Below are positions 21,787 to 32,890 of a stretch of DNA of 64,000 nt, piece by piece; position 1 is the stretch's first letter, and every line of letters starts with the position of its first letter. The stretch spans positions 620,001-684,000 of the forward strand of contig JAHLKG010000014.1 of the NCBI GenBank assembly GCA_025526995.1, written 5' to 3'. The translations under genes were made by a program, and so were the position numbers. Under the pieces are notes generated by a model that was not told the origin of the DNA, did no database searches, and was given only the letters and a program-made list of their open reading frames with translations. This DNA comes from Powellomyces hirtus. Taxonomy: Eukaryota > Chytridiomycota > Chytridiomycetes > Spizellomycetales > Powellomycetaceae.

Positions 21787-23460
21787 ATGCTTTCCTCAGA
21801 GGAAGAGAGACCTGTCGGGTACCGCGTCGGCTATGTCGACATCCTGCGTCTCTTCGCGGCTGTCATCATCATGAACGGCAACTTTGCGAGAGCCACGTTT
21901 GATCGCACGACAAATAGCATGCCGCTCGATACGCCAATGGGCATCTTCAGGTACGTGTCAGAATCCTACTCCACCAAATGCTGAACCAAATGGGCCGTTG
22001 TTTTGTCTCACGACACAAATTGGTGTGGAAAGGCGGCTTTCATATCTCATGTTCATTGTACCTCCTAGGGACACGGACTGGGCACTCATCTTGTTGTTTA
22101 TGATCTCGGGAAGAATCCTCACCGCTACGGCTATGCCACCTGCACCGACACCCGCCGGTTTCCGGCCCAACTACCCGAAGCTCGTATCCTCAATGTTCCG
22201 ACGGGCTTTCCGATTTGCCTTTCCCGTGATCGTTGTCGCATTCATGCAGTGGCAGCTGTGTGCAAAGGGCCACACTAACTATGCAACCACCGCCTCTGAG
22301 CGAGTGTTCAATGGTCCCGGTCCCATGGCTCAAGTTCCGGCCGGCTGGTGTGGCATTCAAGACTTCAGAGGATACCTTGTCTATATCATCAATTTGGTAA
22401 ACAGATGTTTGAAATTATGCTCACAGCCGTGGCGCCACGGTTACTTACAATCATTTCTCCATCATACTCCAGTTCACCTTCACCCCGTCCGAACCTTCGA
22501 GCACTCCTCTCAAGTCGCAGCAGCTGGGCAGCATGTTGTGGCCAACGACCTGGCAAATGTGGGGCTCATACACTGTGTACCTGACCGCCTTCCTTACGGC
22601 CCAGCTCGCCTCAAATCGTTACGTGATCTTCGCCACCCTGATGGCATTCTCGTGGGTCACGTATTCGTCTAGTTGGGTGTTCCTCCTTGGATATCTCATC
22701 CACGACTTGACCGTGCACGGACACTTGGCGCGTCCGCGGAACAAAGTTGCCGCGCTTGCAATGCAGATCGGCTCGTTGGCTCTAGCAGTTGTGTTGGTAT
22801 GGGTCGTTCCACTTCGTGATGTCCTCAGAGACGCGTTCAGATCGTTACAGATATCCCAGATCTCACATAATGATATGGTAAGTCAGTGGGTAGCGGCATT
22901 GCACGCGTCCTTGTCCGTCCGTCAACGTAGCGCTGACTCTTTTGTGCCCTGTCACACCATCTTCCATTTAGATATCTTTCCCCAACACGCTCTCCGTGTT
23001 TTTCCTTCTGATATTTTTTGAGATCTCGCCGTCAATCCAACGTGTTCTTTCCGCGCGCTTCTTGAAACATGCTGGACATCTTGCATGCGGGGTGATACTA
23101 CTTCACCCGACGTTTTTGGCCACGTTAATTCCAAGACTTGCCCTCGCTCTTTACCCAGCCTCGCCGTCGCACATTACGGGCATCTGCTGGATTGCACTCC
23201 TGGGACTCTGTTTTGGCTCGGCCTTTTTCTTTTACCAATTGATCGAGTTACAGAGCGTTCTGCTTGGAATCCACGTTTGGAGGTTTGTCGCCAAACGGAT
23301 CGATGACGGTACGGTACCCGGAGACAAGATCAAGGGCGACCGGTACTCCTTGATCACGGAGAAGGACAACACGGGCAAGGCTGCGGCGGAAGAAACCGTC
23401 GTTGACGTGCTAGTCGTCAGCCCTGACGGCGGCAGACTGACTGGCAAAGCGCCCGTATAA
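21787..23460 (+). CDS. acyltransferase-3 family membrane protein (stand-alone paralogue)
   Basis: The gene starts MLSSEEERPVGYRVGY. Exon 1 (21787-21950) ends at AG|GTACGT, and further introns lie near 22040-22070, 22395-22470 and 22878-22970. The protein has many membrane segments and matches the fusion protein's N-terminal half in wording and order: ISGRILTATAMPP against LSGRVLTFGF, and FRRAFRFAFPVIVVAFMQ against FRRTIRLALPILVLALMQ. The first helix keeps the conserved Arg (DILRLFAAVII) but has NGN where the usual catalytic His lies, so activity is doubtful. A charged cytoplasmic tail follows the last helix. It probably transfers or helps transfer acyl groups to a sugar or lipid. It is divergent from the fusion gene, which suggests a shared pathway. 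Confidence 0.8.
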
Positions 23461-23639
23461 TTCAAAAACGCTTCTCCCGAAACGGCGTTCTACAGAAAGA
23501 TACTCGATCGACCAACGATTCGCTTCCCGAATCGGCGGCCGTCACACATATACATAGTACTGGTTTTAACATATTATAGGCGCACCTTCCCTCACTTACC
23601 TTACATACTTATCGAATGTTCATTTGGACTATCGAATCA

Positions 23640-23823
23640 GCTTACAGTCGACATTGTTGAAGTCGCCCATCAGATATTGCTTCGCCCCATTACGGAACTT
23701 GCATGGGACTTGCAAGATCCTTCAACTTTAATTTCCAGCATCACCTCCGAGCTCTGCTTCACTAACATCAGCCTTGATACAGACAAGAACAAAGGCCAAA
23801 CAGCTGCTGCAGCCGCTTCTTAA
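23640..23823 (+). pseudogene. coding-like fragment left of the tandem array
   Basis: After an acceptor-like CAG, the plus strand reads VDIVEVAHQILLRPITELAW and on to SLDTDKNKGQTAAAAAS, then a stop. The amino-acid mix looks like a genuine protein end, but there is no start codon or upstream exon. It may be a decayed mobile-element gene. The family is not recognised. Confidence 0.25.
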
Positions 23824-23876
23824 ATAAGAGATTGACCGAATTTGACAGGTCATGTGGTGAAGCACTGGGGATAGCA

Positions 23877-24626
23877 GACAGAGCAGCAGACTTTTCGAAC
23901 TCGAATATCCAAGCAGTATCATATCTATCTGAGCTGCTCTAGACTTCCGCGTCCAAACTTGACTCAATTGCACATCAAAGATATGTTTTCAATTTTCAGT
24001 CAAATATTCAATTTCACCATTAAACTACAATTGAATTCACAAAGAATATTGTTGTTGTTAAAGTTTGAAAAATATCATTCAGCAACAACTTTTGTATCAA
24101 TAGTTTAATAATTAACCATCAAAATTCAAAGACTACATCTTAAAAAGAATTTTAATGCCATCAATTCAATTAGTTCAAGCACTTTATTAATGCAGAATAA
24201 AACATTGATAATATTGGAAAAATCAGCGTTGATCGTCCACAATTGTCGCAAGGCTGGACAAGATGCTGGAGGAGATGCTGGAATCCCAAATGCGTTGTCA
24301 GAAGGAAGCGACAGCGGCAATATCCTCACAAGACTCTTCGGATCCAAATGGTGTAGTGTCTGGTCACTGCTCCTATCCACTGGATCTCGGGGCAGCAGAC
24401 ACGCAGATGCAGGATCATCACAATTTTGCAGCTGAGCTTGATGTAATTGTTTGTGAGGACTCCGCCAGCCGCAAATTGAAGCAGAAGTTTTTGAGATTGC
24501 AGACAGAGGAGAGTCCCAAAATAGTAATGTTGAACAATGAATTTGTCAAACAGTAGGTTTTGCGCAGTGCCTCCTCCATCCCTCCTTTATAAAAAATATA
24601 CTATATATGCCTTATGGAGCTCACTA
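23877..24626 (+). repeat. tandem array unit 1 (long form)
   Basis: This is the first unit of an AT-rich tandem repeat. Landmarks in order: GACAGAGCAGCA, CCAAGCAGTATCATATC, TTGTTGTTGTTAAAG, CAAGCACTTTATT, a GC-richer coding-like segment (GCCGCAAGGCTGGAC-like), GACTCCGCCAGCCGCAAA, and a TATAAAAAATATACTATATATG end. Length about 750 bp. Plus-strand ORF pieces (MLEEMLESQMRCQKE; VCEDSASRKLKQKFL) recur between units. Confidence 0.8.
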
Positions 24627-25203
24627 GACAGAGCAGCAAACTTTTGAGCCCCGAATATCCAAGCAGTATCATATCCATCTGAGCTGTTCTAGATTTCCGC
24701 GTCCAAACTTGACTCAAGTGCATATCACAGATGTGTGGTCAATTTTTAGTCAACTATTCAATTTCCCGATTACACTACAACTGAATTCACAAAAGATATT
24801 GTTGTTGTTAAAGTGTGAAAATTACCATTCAACAACAACCTTTGTATAAATAGTTGAATAATTAATTTTCAAAATTCATAGACTTCATCTCAAAAAGAAT
24901 TTCAATGTCAACAATTCAATTAGTTCAAGCACTTTATTGATGCAAATAAAACATTGATAATATTGGAAAACTCAACAGACACACAGACGCAGGATTGTCA
25001 CGATTTTGCAGCAGAGCTTGGTGTGATTGTTTATGAAGACTCCGCCAGCCGCAAAGCAAAGCAGAAGTTTTTGACGTTGCAGACAGAGGAGAGTACCGAA
25101 ATAGTAATGTCAGACAACGAATTCGTCATACAAAGAGATTCACACAGTGCCTCCCATTGCTCTTTATAAAAAATATACTATATATGCGTTATAGAAGTTA
25201 TTG
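24627..25203 (+). repeat. tandem array unit 2 (short form)
   Basis: Same landmarks as unit 1, but the segment between ATTGATAATATTGGAAAA and the ACACACAGACGCAGGA landmark is missing, so the unit is about 577 bp. It keeps the VYEDSASRKAKQKFL coding-like stretch. Confidence 0.8.
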
Positions 25204-25942
25204 AACAGAACCGCAAACTTTTGGACACCAAATATCTAAGCAGTATCATATCTATCTGAGCTGTTCTAGATTTCCGCGTCCAAACTTGACTCAAGTGCAT
25301 ATTAGAGATATGTTTTTAATTTCCAGTCAAGTATTCAATTTCATCATTATGCTATGAAAAAAATAGTGTTGTTGTTAAAGTTCGAAAATTACTTTTCAGC
25401 AACAACTTTCATTCCAATAGTTTAATAATTTAATCATTAAAATTCAAAGATTACATCTTAAACAGAATTTTAATGTCCACAATTCAATTAGTTCAAGCAC
25501 TTTATTGATTCAAAATAACACATTGATAATGTTGAAAAACTCAACATCAATAGTCTGCAATTGCCGCAAGGCTGGACGAGATGGTGGAAAAGATGCTGAA
25601 ATCCCAAAAGCGTCATCAGAAGGAAGCAGCGAGGGCCATATCCTCACAAGACTCTTCGGATCTGAATGTTGTGGTGCTTCGCCTTGCTCCTGTCTACTCA
25701 ACCCCAAGACAGCAGATACACAGATGCAGGATCGTCACAATTTTGCAGCTAAGCTTAGTGTGATTGTTTATGAGGACTCTGATAGCCGCAAAGCGAAGCA
25801 GAAGTTTTTGACATTGCAGACAGAGGCGAGTCCCAAAATGGTAATGTCGGATGACGAATTTGTCAAAAAAGAGGTTTCACACAGTGCCTCCTCCTTCTCC
25901 TTTTTATAAAAAATACTCTAAATATGTTTTATAGAAGGCATT
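25204..25942 (+). repeat. tandem array unit 3 (long form)
   Basis: A long unit of about 739 bp with the GC-richer middle segment restored (NCRKAGRDGGKDAEIPKASS in one frame). The order of landmarks is the same as in unit 1. Confidence 0.8.
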
Positions 25943-26451
25943 GGACAGAGCAGCAAACTTTTGGACCCCAAATATCCAAGCAGTATCATATCTATCTGAG
26001 CTGTTCCAGATTTCTGCGTCCAAACTTAACCCAAGTGCATATCAAAAATATGTTTTCAATTTTCAGTCAATTATTCAATTTCACCAATTGACTACAATTG
26101 AAATCCCTAAAAAATATTGTCGTTGTTAAAATTAGAAAATTACCATTCAGCAACAACTTTTGTATCAATAGAAAGACTACATCTCAAAAAGAATTTTAAT
26201 GTCCACAATTCAATTAGTTCAAGCACTTTATTGATGCAAAATAAAACATTGATAATATTGGAAAAGTCAACAGACACACAGACGCAGGTTTGTCACGATT
26301 TTACAGTAGCGCTTGGTGTGATTGTTTATATGAGGACTTCGCCAGCCGCAAAGCGAAACAGAAGTTTTTGACATTGCAGACAGAGGAGAGTCACAAAATA
26401 GTAATGTCGGACGACGAATTTGTCATACAAGAGGTTTTGCGCAGTGCCTCC
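25943..26451 (+). repeat. tandem array unit 4 (short form), interrupted by gypsy element
   Basis: A short unit that runs to GCGCAGTGCCTCC, where the Ty3/gypsy element is inserted. The remaining end of the unit resumes at 31787 after the duplicated CCTCC. Without the insert it would be about 560 bp. It lacks the middle segment, as in unit 2. Confidence 0.8.
26447..26451. other. left 5-bp target site duplication of the gypsy element
   Basis: CCTCC lies directly left of the 5' LTR and again directly right of the 3' LTR (31782-31786). Uninterrupted array units have a single CCTCC at this place, which confirms the insertion site. Confidence 0.85.
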
Positions 26452-26730
26452 TGTCGGGGAAACCTCATATTCTTATACTTTTTCATGATCTTCTGATTAC
26501 GTTATACGCGATCCTTTGTTCGGGCTGGCCACCCGTTCATCGGTGATACACATGATCCCTGACTCATAGGCAATAAAGCGCCTCGCGGATAAATTATTTT
26601 GCTCCACCCTGACACGCATTATATAAAAGCTGTCAGCCGCTGGTCGCCCTTCTCCGCTCGTTACCTTACAACACACGATAATACACACTATTTATTACTA
26701 CCAACTATCAAAACTTCCTTTGACGTTACA
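26452..26730 (+). repeat. gypsy 5' LTR (279 bp)
   Basis: Starts TGTCGGGGAAAC and ends GACGTTACA. A TATA-like box (ATTATATAAAAG) lies near 26618-26630. It has the same length as the 3' LTR, with 7 single-base differences, mostly transitions. Confidence 0.95.
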
Positions 26731-26743
26731 TGGTAGCACCACC
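26731..26743 (+). other. primer binding site
   Basis: TGGTAGCACCACC follows the 5' LTR with no gap. The TGGTAGC start is complementary to the CCA end of an initiator-Met-type tRNA, the common primer for this class. The exact tRNA is inferred. Confidence 0.6.
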
Positions 26744-26785
26744 CCACACTAGCACCATCAATCACGATCACTCCAATTGAACAAC

Positions 26786-28120
26786 ATGCCTCCTGCACTT
26801 ACTCCCGCTGTACAAGCTGCTATCGTTACCGCCGTTACTGCCGGTGTTATCGCCGCTGCTCCTGTTGTTGCTGCCGCAGTTCCCGCTCATCCTAACTGAG
26901 CTAAGACCCTCCTCGACGCACAAAAGGCTAAGCTCTCTGAATACGATGGCACCAAGTCCGCCAAGAAGATAGAGGAGTTTTTGACTTCTCACAGTAACTT
27001 TTATTGGGCTCTTACTACTCCCGCCGTTCCTGCGGCTGTCGGCCCTCCTCCTGTTCCCACAGTTCCTGCCGTACCATGGCCCATGGCCAACTATGTTGGC
27101 ACTCTCCAATCTTACCTCAAGGCCACTGCTCTCGAATGGTACAACACTACTTCTGCCACAGGAGCACCTGCCAGTTGGGCAGCTTTCCAAACAGCCCTCA
27201 TTACCGAATTCTTCCCTCGCAATCTTCGCAATGCGATCGAACTTAGATTGACCAATCCCGCTCTTGGGAACTCACTTGAGGAATTCGTTACAAAGTTCCA
27301 AGATGAATGTCATGAACTTGATGCCGCTTTGCGTCTCGATCCTACACAAGCTACTATTCCTGCTGCTGATATTGTTCGTATTTTTAAAGCAGATCTCCTT
27401 AAGAACCCTATCATCGGTCACTATTTATACAATGCGATCAATACTTTCGAAATCAACCAAAACCTCGCCGCTGCAGCTGCTGCACCCATTACCATTCAGC
27501 AAGCCATAGAAGCTGCTCGACAAGCTTTCGTCGTTCATGGATTTTCTGATAATAATCCTCTCAATACATCCTCTCGTGGACGCGGCGGATCTGGTCGCGG
27601 TCATGGAGGCGGTCGTGGCCCAGGCGGTCGAGGTGGACAATCACGATATAGTCCTTATTCCAATCCTCGACCAACTGGAATAGACGACACTGACAACGTC
27701 ACGGACGACTTCAACAATCTTAACCTCATTCCATATCCACCTGGTGTGAGCCGCAACCTCATTACCTACAGACCATCGTACAATTATCCTAGACAAGGTT
27801 ACCAATCGAGAGGCCGCGGGCAACGACGTCAAGCACCAACAACTCCTTGCCCAATTTGTAATTGTATGGGACATTGGTCCGCTGACTGCTGGTATAATAC
27901 CGGAAATCAACAACGTGGTAATCGACGCGGTGGCTCCGGACAACGAGGCCGTGGAAATGGTCGCGGTCGAGGCGGTCGAGGCCAATCCAATCAGAACCAA
28001 AACCAAGCACAAGGAATGGCGAATGACAATACGACGCAGAATCAGTTAAACCAAATTGTCTCACCCCAAGTGCAAGCAGCCATCCAAAGCGCAGTTGATG
28101 TCGCTAATGCTCAACAATGA
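26786..28120 (+). pseudogene. gypsy gag with one nonsense codon
   Basis: The reading frame opens at MPPALTPAVQAA (26786) and is stopped by TGA at 26897-26899 (likely a former CGA). It then continues without break to 28120. The capsid-like part (EYDGTKSAKKIEEFLTSHS, LKATALEWYN, FPRNLRNAIELRL) is followed by RG-rich segments and a zinc knuckle CPICNCMGHWSADC (C-x2-C-x4-H-x4-C) near the C-terminus. Gag packages the element RNA. The single stop is the only visible damage. Confidence 0.88.
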
Positions 28121-31100
28121 CAAGTGGGTTTTGTCAACGGTTGTTAGAGCCTATCGGTAGCTCTGTTCGGCCTCCATATCTACCTACTGATCAAGATGCG
28201 TGGAAACCTTTGGCCACCGGATTATGGATTGCACACGGCCGTATTGGAAAGAAATTTGCCCGAGTATTATTCGATAGCGGAGCAACAGGAATGTTTCTCG
28301 ACAAGACCTTCACCAAAAAACATAAATTCGAAACTAGGCCTACTGAAGCACAACAGATAACTCTGGCCGACAAAAAATCTCAAATTCTCCTAGACACCGT
28401 TGTCTCCGAATCGTTAGAACTTTGGAACATTGAATCTTGTTCGCCTTTTATGGTCGGACAAATCCCATGGCTTGTCAGCGATTTTATATACGATGCAATC
28501 ATTGGAACACCTTTCTGGAATCTCTTTACGCATGCTGAACAATACTTACATGAAAAACAACCTATTCTCCGTTTTATTAATTATTCACAGATACCAAATG
28601 CATCACTCTCCGTCACCATTAAATGCGAACAAACATCACGAAAATGGCAACCATTAGACTTTCTGTAACGTCAAAGGAAGCTTTGATAGTTGGTAGTAAT
28701 AAATAGTGTGTATTATCGTGTGTTGTAAGGTAACGAGCGGAGAAGGGCGACCAGCGGCTGACAGCTTTATACAATGCGTGTCAGGGTGGCGCAAAGTAAT
28801 TTATCCGCGAGGCGCTTTAAGCTCGAGGAACATCAACTTTACGTTAAACCTTCTAAATGTGTCTGGGCCGTGCCCGAAGTTGAATGGTGTGGACACGTCT
28901 TGGGCCGAAATGGAATTCGCATCGCCCCTTCGAAAATCCAAGTGATCAAGGACTGGCCTAGACCCACATCTACAAAAGGAGTTCAATCATTCCTTGGCCT
29001 CGCCAACTATTTCCTCGATTTTGTCCAAGATTATTAGAATATTGCTCTCCCATTATCCAATATCCAATCGGCGAAAGTCAAGTTCAAATGGGAAGCCGAT
29101 CAAGAACAAGCGTTCCAGAAACTGAAGGAAGCACTCATCAATGCGTCAGCTTTAGCAACTATCGATGAAAGTAAACCTATCTACGTCTACACAGATTCGT
29201 CTGGCTACGCCATTGCCGGATGGATTGGACAACCATATGATGACGAGACCATACCAACCAATCTTCCTCATCTCGTCGGCAAACGGAAACAATTACCTCG
29301 CCTCCAACCTGTCGTTTTCTATTCTCGCAAGATGAAGGGCGCTGAGACTCGGTATCCGACACACAAACAAGAACTACTCGCATTAGTCAAGATGCTTGTA
29401 GCCAATAGACCATACTTGGTTGGACAACCGTTTCGGTGCTTCAGTGATCACAAAGGCTTAGAATTTATTCAAACACAACCTCACCTTAGCCTAAGACAAG
29501 CTCGATGGGTCGAAATTCTCCAAGAATACGACTTTACGATCCAATACATTCCAGGGAGGTGGAATCACATTGCGGACATTCTCTCCCAAAGTGCTATTTA
29601 CGTTCCACGTTGTGTCGAATGTCAAACACGCATTGATATGCATACTCAAATCAACAACATGATAGATGGCATTCCCGCTATAGTCGGCACAACGGTAGAT
29701 CTTCGCACGATGCCAACATATTCTACCAAGGAATGGAAACAAGCTCTATCTACAGATCCCTATTCTGAATATCTTGAAGAGATCTGTCGGAAACCTGATC
29801 ACGAAAAGACCGCAAGGGAACGACCGTATACTTTCCAAGATGGAATCGCTCGACATGAAGGACGTCTTTACGTACCTGAAAGCCTACGCCCAAAAGTCTA
29901 ACGACAATTTCACGATGATTTAGCCACTGGAGGTCATCTCGGCGTTAAGAAAACACTCGCCCGAATTCTCGTCGATTATTATTGGCCTAACGTTAGACAA
30001 GACGTCATGAAGTATGTCGGAACATGCAAATCCTGCCGACAATTCAAACCTGGTCATCGCCGTTACGGATTTCTACGACCACTTCCTGTCCCACTGGGAA
30101 GATGGCATACTATTGGATTTGATATCTTCTACATTGGGGATGAAGCATGTCTTGCCTGCATCGATTATCTGTCGGGACGTGCTATTCTTTCAGCTGTCGA
30201 CAAAAACATTGGTGGTAAAGAACTTGCTGCCGTTTTTCTGGATCGAGTATGGAAATACGTCGGGACTCCAAAAGTCTTTGTTACGGACCGCGAACCTCGA
30301 GCACTTTCAGATTTTTTCCTTGCTTTCGATATATTACTCGGCGTTAAACATGAATTCGTCACAGCTTGACATCAACAAACTGACGGAAAAGTCGAACGGG
30401 CCATCCAAACACTGAAGAGAATTTTCAAACAGTATCTTAACTACAATAGAAGTAACTGGAAGAAACTACTCCCGCTTGTCAAGTTTGCCTTCAACACTGC
30501 CCCTAGAAGCGAATATGAAGGCCTGACAATATTTGAAATAGATCTTGGCCGCACAGTTATCTTACCTGGATGGAATCCACTCCTAGAAGGACAAGAACTT
30601 CGTTTACGCGGAGTCGATAAGGCCGAACTCGAAAGATACCACAAGGGACAAGAAGAAATAGCCCGAATTGTACGCGAAAATCTTCGTCGAGCACAAGATG
30701 AATATGCCCAACAACATGACAAAGGCCGCACTCCTATCGCATACAATATCGGAGATCTCGTCGACCTCAATCGCAAGGGTATAGACCTTGAGGTTGACGT
30801 AAGAAGAGGCCCTCGATTCTCTACTTTATGGATCGGACCCTACAAAGTCATTGCCAAAGGTGATCATCCTGATACCTATGAACTCGATCTCTTGCCTTCA
30901 AAGATTAGTGGCATTTGGCCTGTCTTTCACGTCGATATCCTACGCCCTCACGCAATAGACCAATATCCACAACGTGAAATCCAACAACCACCCGAACCAG
31001 TCAAAGTTTGTGGAGAACAAGAATGGGTTGTCAAAGACATTCTCGATGAATGCCGTCATAAGCGAAACCTCCTGATCAAATGGGCAGGATGGGCCGACCC

Positions 31101-31206
31101 TACATGGGAACCTGAGTCTGAACTCCGAGAAACATCTGCCTACGAACGATGGCGCAGAGCACATCCAAACTCTTTGGCGATACAGCCAACTAGTAGAAAA
31201 AGGTAA
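28117..31206 (+). pseudogene. gypsy pol: protease, RT fragment, RNase H, integrase, chromodomain
   Basis: Pol overlaps the gag end by 4 bases in another frame. The protease motif is VLFDSGATG. After 28663 the coding sequence is cut by an inverted LTR piece and resumes at about 28820 in the last part of RT (EEHQLYVKPSKCVW, GVQSFLGLANY). RNase H follows (YVYTDSSGYAIAGW, THKQELLAL, CFSDHKGLEF). The integrase has an HHCC finger (GGHLGVKK, CKSCRQFKPGHRR) and DKG-type core motifs including TDREPRA and QTDGKVERA. The chromodomain is VVKDILDE to LLIKWAGW. In-frame stops lie at 29035 (TAG), about 29900 (TAA) and about 30367 (TGA). The YxDD-bearing RT core is missing. Confidence 0.9.
28664..28819 (-). 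repeat. inverted LTR fragment replacing the RT core
   Basis: These 156 bp are the reverse complement of the last 156 bp of the element's own LTR, from TGTAACGTCA to GGCGCTTTA, with a few mismatches. They sit between the protease and the tail of RT, where about 180 codons including the catalytic YxDD motif are expected. A replacement during faulty reverse transcription or recombination is inferred. Confidence 0.9.
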
Positions 31207-31491
31207 AACCCTTATCACTACTCAACCATGACGGAACGACTTTGCCTCGTCTCTTCTTACATCATGCGCAGCAACGCAAGAACCGACCTACAAACACAAT
31301 CACATGCGCGGCGACGCAAGAACCGACCTACATACACATACAAACACTTTGACAGGAGGGACGCCTCTGTCGTATACACAAACATCGCACGCCAACGCAA
31401 GAACTGAGCACTGCGTCAACAGTCTAAAATGAACATGAGCTCTCCCTTTCTATTCATCCCCTTCACATTCATCTACGATGCTTCCTCAGGG

Positions 31492-31502
31492 TCTGAGGGA
31501 GG
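31492..31502 (+). other. polypurine tract of the gypsy element
   Basis: GAGGGAGG directly precedes the TGTCGGGG start of the 3' LTR, as expected for plus-strand priming. About 300 bp of non-coding DNA with a partly repeated CGCAAGAACCGACCTACA motif separates it from the end of pol. Confidence 0.6.
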
Positions 31503-31781
31503 TGTCGGGGAAACCTCATATTCTGATACTTTTTCGTGATCTTCTGATTACGTTATACGCAATCCTTTGTTCGGGCTGGCCACCCGTTCATCGGTGATAC
31601 ACATGACCCCTGACTCATAGGCAATAAAGCGCCTCGCGGATAAATTATTTTGCGCCACCCTGACACGCATTATATAAAAGCTGTCAGCCGCTGGTCGCCC
31701 TTCTCCGCTCGTTACCTTACAACACACGATAATACACACTATTTATTACTACCAACTATCAAAGCTTCCTTTGACATTACA
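31503..31781 (+). repeat. gypsy 3' LTR (279 bp)
   Basis: Starts TGTCGGGGAAAC and ends GACATTACA. It is aligned along its full length with the 5' LTR. The right CCTCC duplication follows at 31782-31786. Confidence 0.95.
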
Positions 31782-31837
31782 CCTCCCCCATTCCCCCTTT
31801 ATAAAAAATATACTATATATGCTTTATGGAAGTCACT

Positions 31838-32554
31838 AGACAGCAGACGAGACTTTTGGAGCCCGAATATCCAAGCAGTATCATATTTATTTGAACTGTT
31901 CTAGATTTCTACGTTCAAACTTGACTCAAGTGCATATCAGAAATATGTTTTCAATTTTCAATCAACTATTCAATTTTTCCATTAAACTACAATTGAATTC
32001 ACAAAAAATATTGTTGTTGTTAAAATTTGAAAATTTCCAATTAATCTTCAAAATTGAAAGACTTCATCTTAAAAAGAATTTTAATGGCAACAATTCAATT
32101 AGTTTAAACACTTTATTGATGCAAAATCACACATTGATAATGTTGAAGAAATCAACGTCGATCGTCCGCAATTGCCGCAAGGCTGGACGAGATGCTGGAG
32201 GAGATGCCGGAATCTCAAAAGCGTTATCAAAAGGAAGCGGCAGTGGCCATATCCTCACAAGACTCTTTAGATGTTAATGTTGTGGTGCCTGGCCCTTGCT
32301 CCTATCTACTCGAACCCCAAGACTGCAGACACACAGATGCAGGACCGTCACAATTTTGCAGCTGAGCTTGATGTGATTGTTTATGAAGACTCCGCCAGCC
32401 GCAAAGCGAAGCAAAAGTTTTTGGCATTGCAGACAGAGGAAAGTCCCGAAATAGTAATGTTGAATGAGGAATTTGTCAAACAGGAGGTTTTGCACAGTGC
32501 CTCCCCCATCTCTTCCTTTTATAAAAAATATACTATATATGCTTTATGGAGGTC
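31838..32554 (+). repeat. tandem array unit 5 (long form)
   Basis: A long unit of about 717 bp right of the gypsy element, with the GC-richer middle segment (NCRKAGRDAGGDAGISKALS) and the later VYEDSASRKAKQKFL stretch. The unit order across the insertion fits the alternating pattern. Confidence 0.8.
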
Positions 32555-32890
32555 GACAGAGCAGCAAACTTTTGGGCCCCCGAATATCCAAGCAGCATCA
32601 TATCTATCTGAGCTGTTCTAGATTTCCGCGTCCAAACTTGACTCACGTGCATATTAGAGATATCTTTTTAATTTTCAGTCAACTATTCAATTTCTTCATT
32701 ATGCCACAATTGAATTCAAAAAAAATAGTGTTGTTGTTAAAGTTTGAAAATTACCATTCAGCAACAACTTTCATATCAATAGTTTACTAATTAATCCTCG
32801 ACATTCCAAGACTCAGAATTTTAATGTCTACAATGGAATTAGCTCAAGCACTTTAGTGATGCTAAATAAAACATTGATAATATTGGGCAT
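32555..32890 (+). repeat. tandem array unit 6 (truncated)
   Basis: The first half of a unit, from GACAGAGCAGCAAAC to AAACATTGATAATATTGG, after which the sequence leaves the repeat consensus. This marks the right end of the array. Confidence 0.75.

Larger units (their letters stand above)
26452..31781 (+). mobile_element. Ty3/gypsy chromovirus, complete insertion but defective
   Basis: The element is 5330 bp. It has two 279-bp LTRs that differ at about 7 positions, a tRNA primer site, gag with a CCHC knuckle, and aspartic protease. Next come the RT C-terminal end, RNase H, integrase with zinc finger and core, and a C-terminal chromodomain. This order marks a Ty3/gypsy chromovirus. The insertion is flanked by CCTCC duplications inside tandem unit 4. 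Gag has one nonsense codon and pol has several. The central RT region is absent, its place taken by an inverted LTR piece, so the copy cannot move by itself. Confidence 0.95.

Noticed and set aside
23877..32890. CRISPR-like or centromeric satellite
   Set aside because: Units are 550-750 bp with no spacer pattern. The genome is eukaryotic. Too few copies are visible to call it centromeric.
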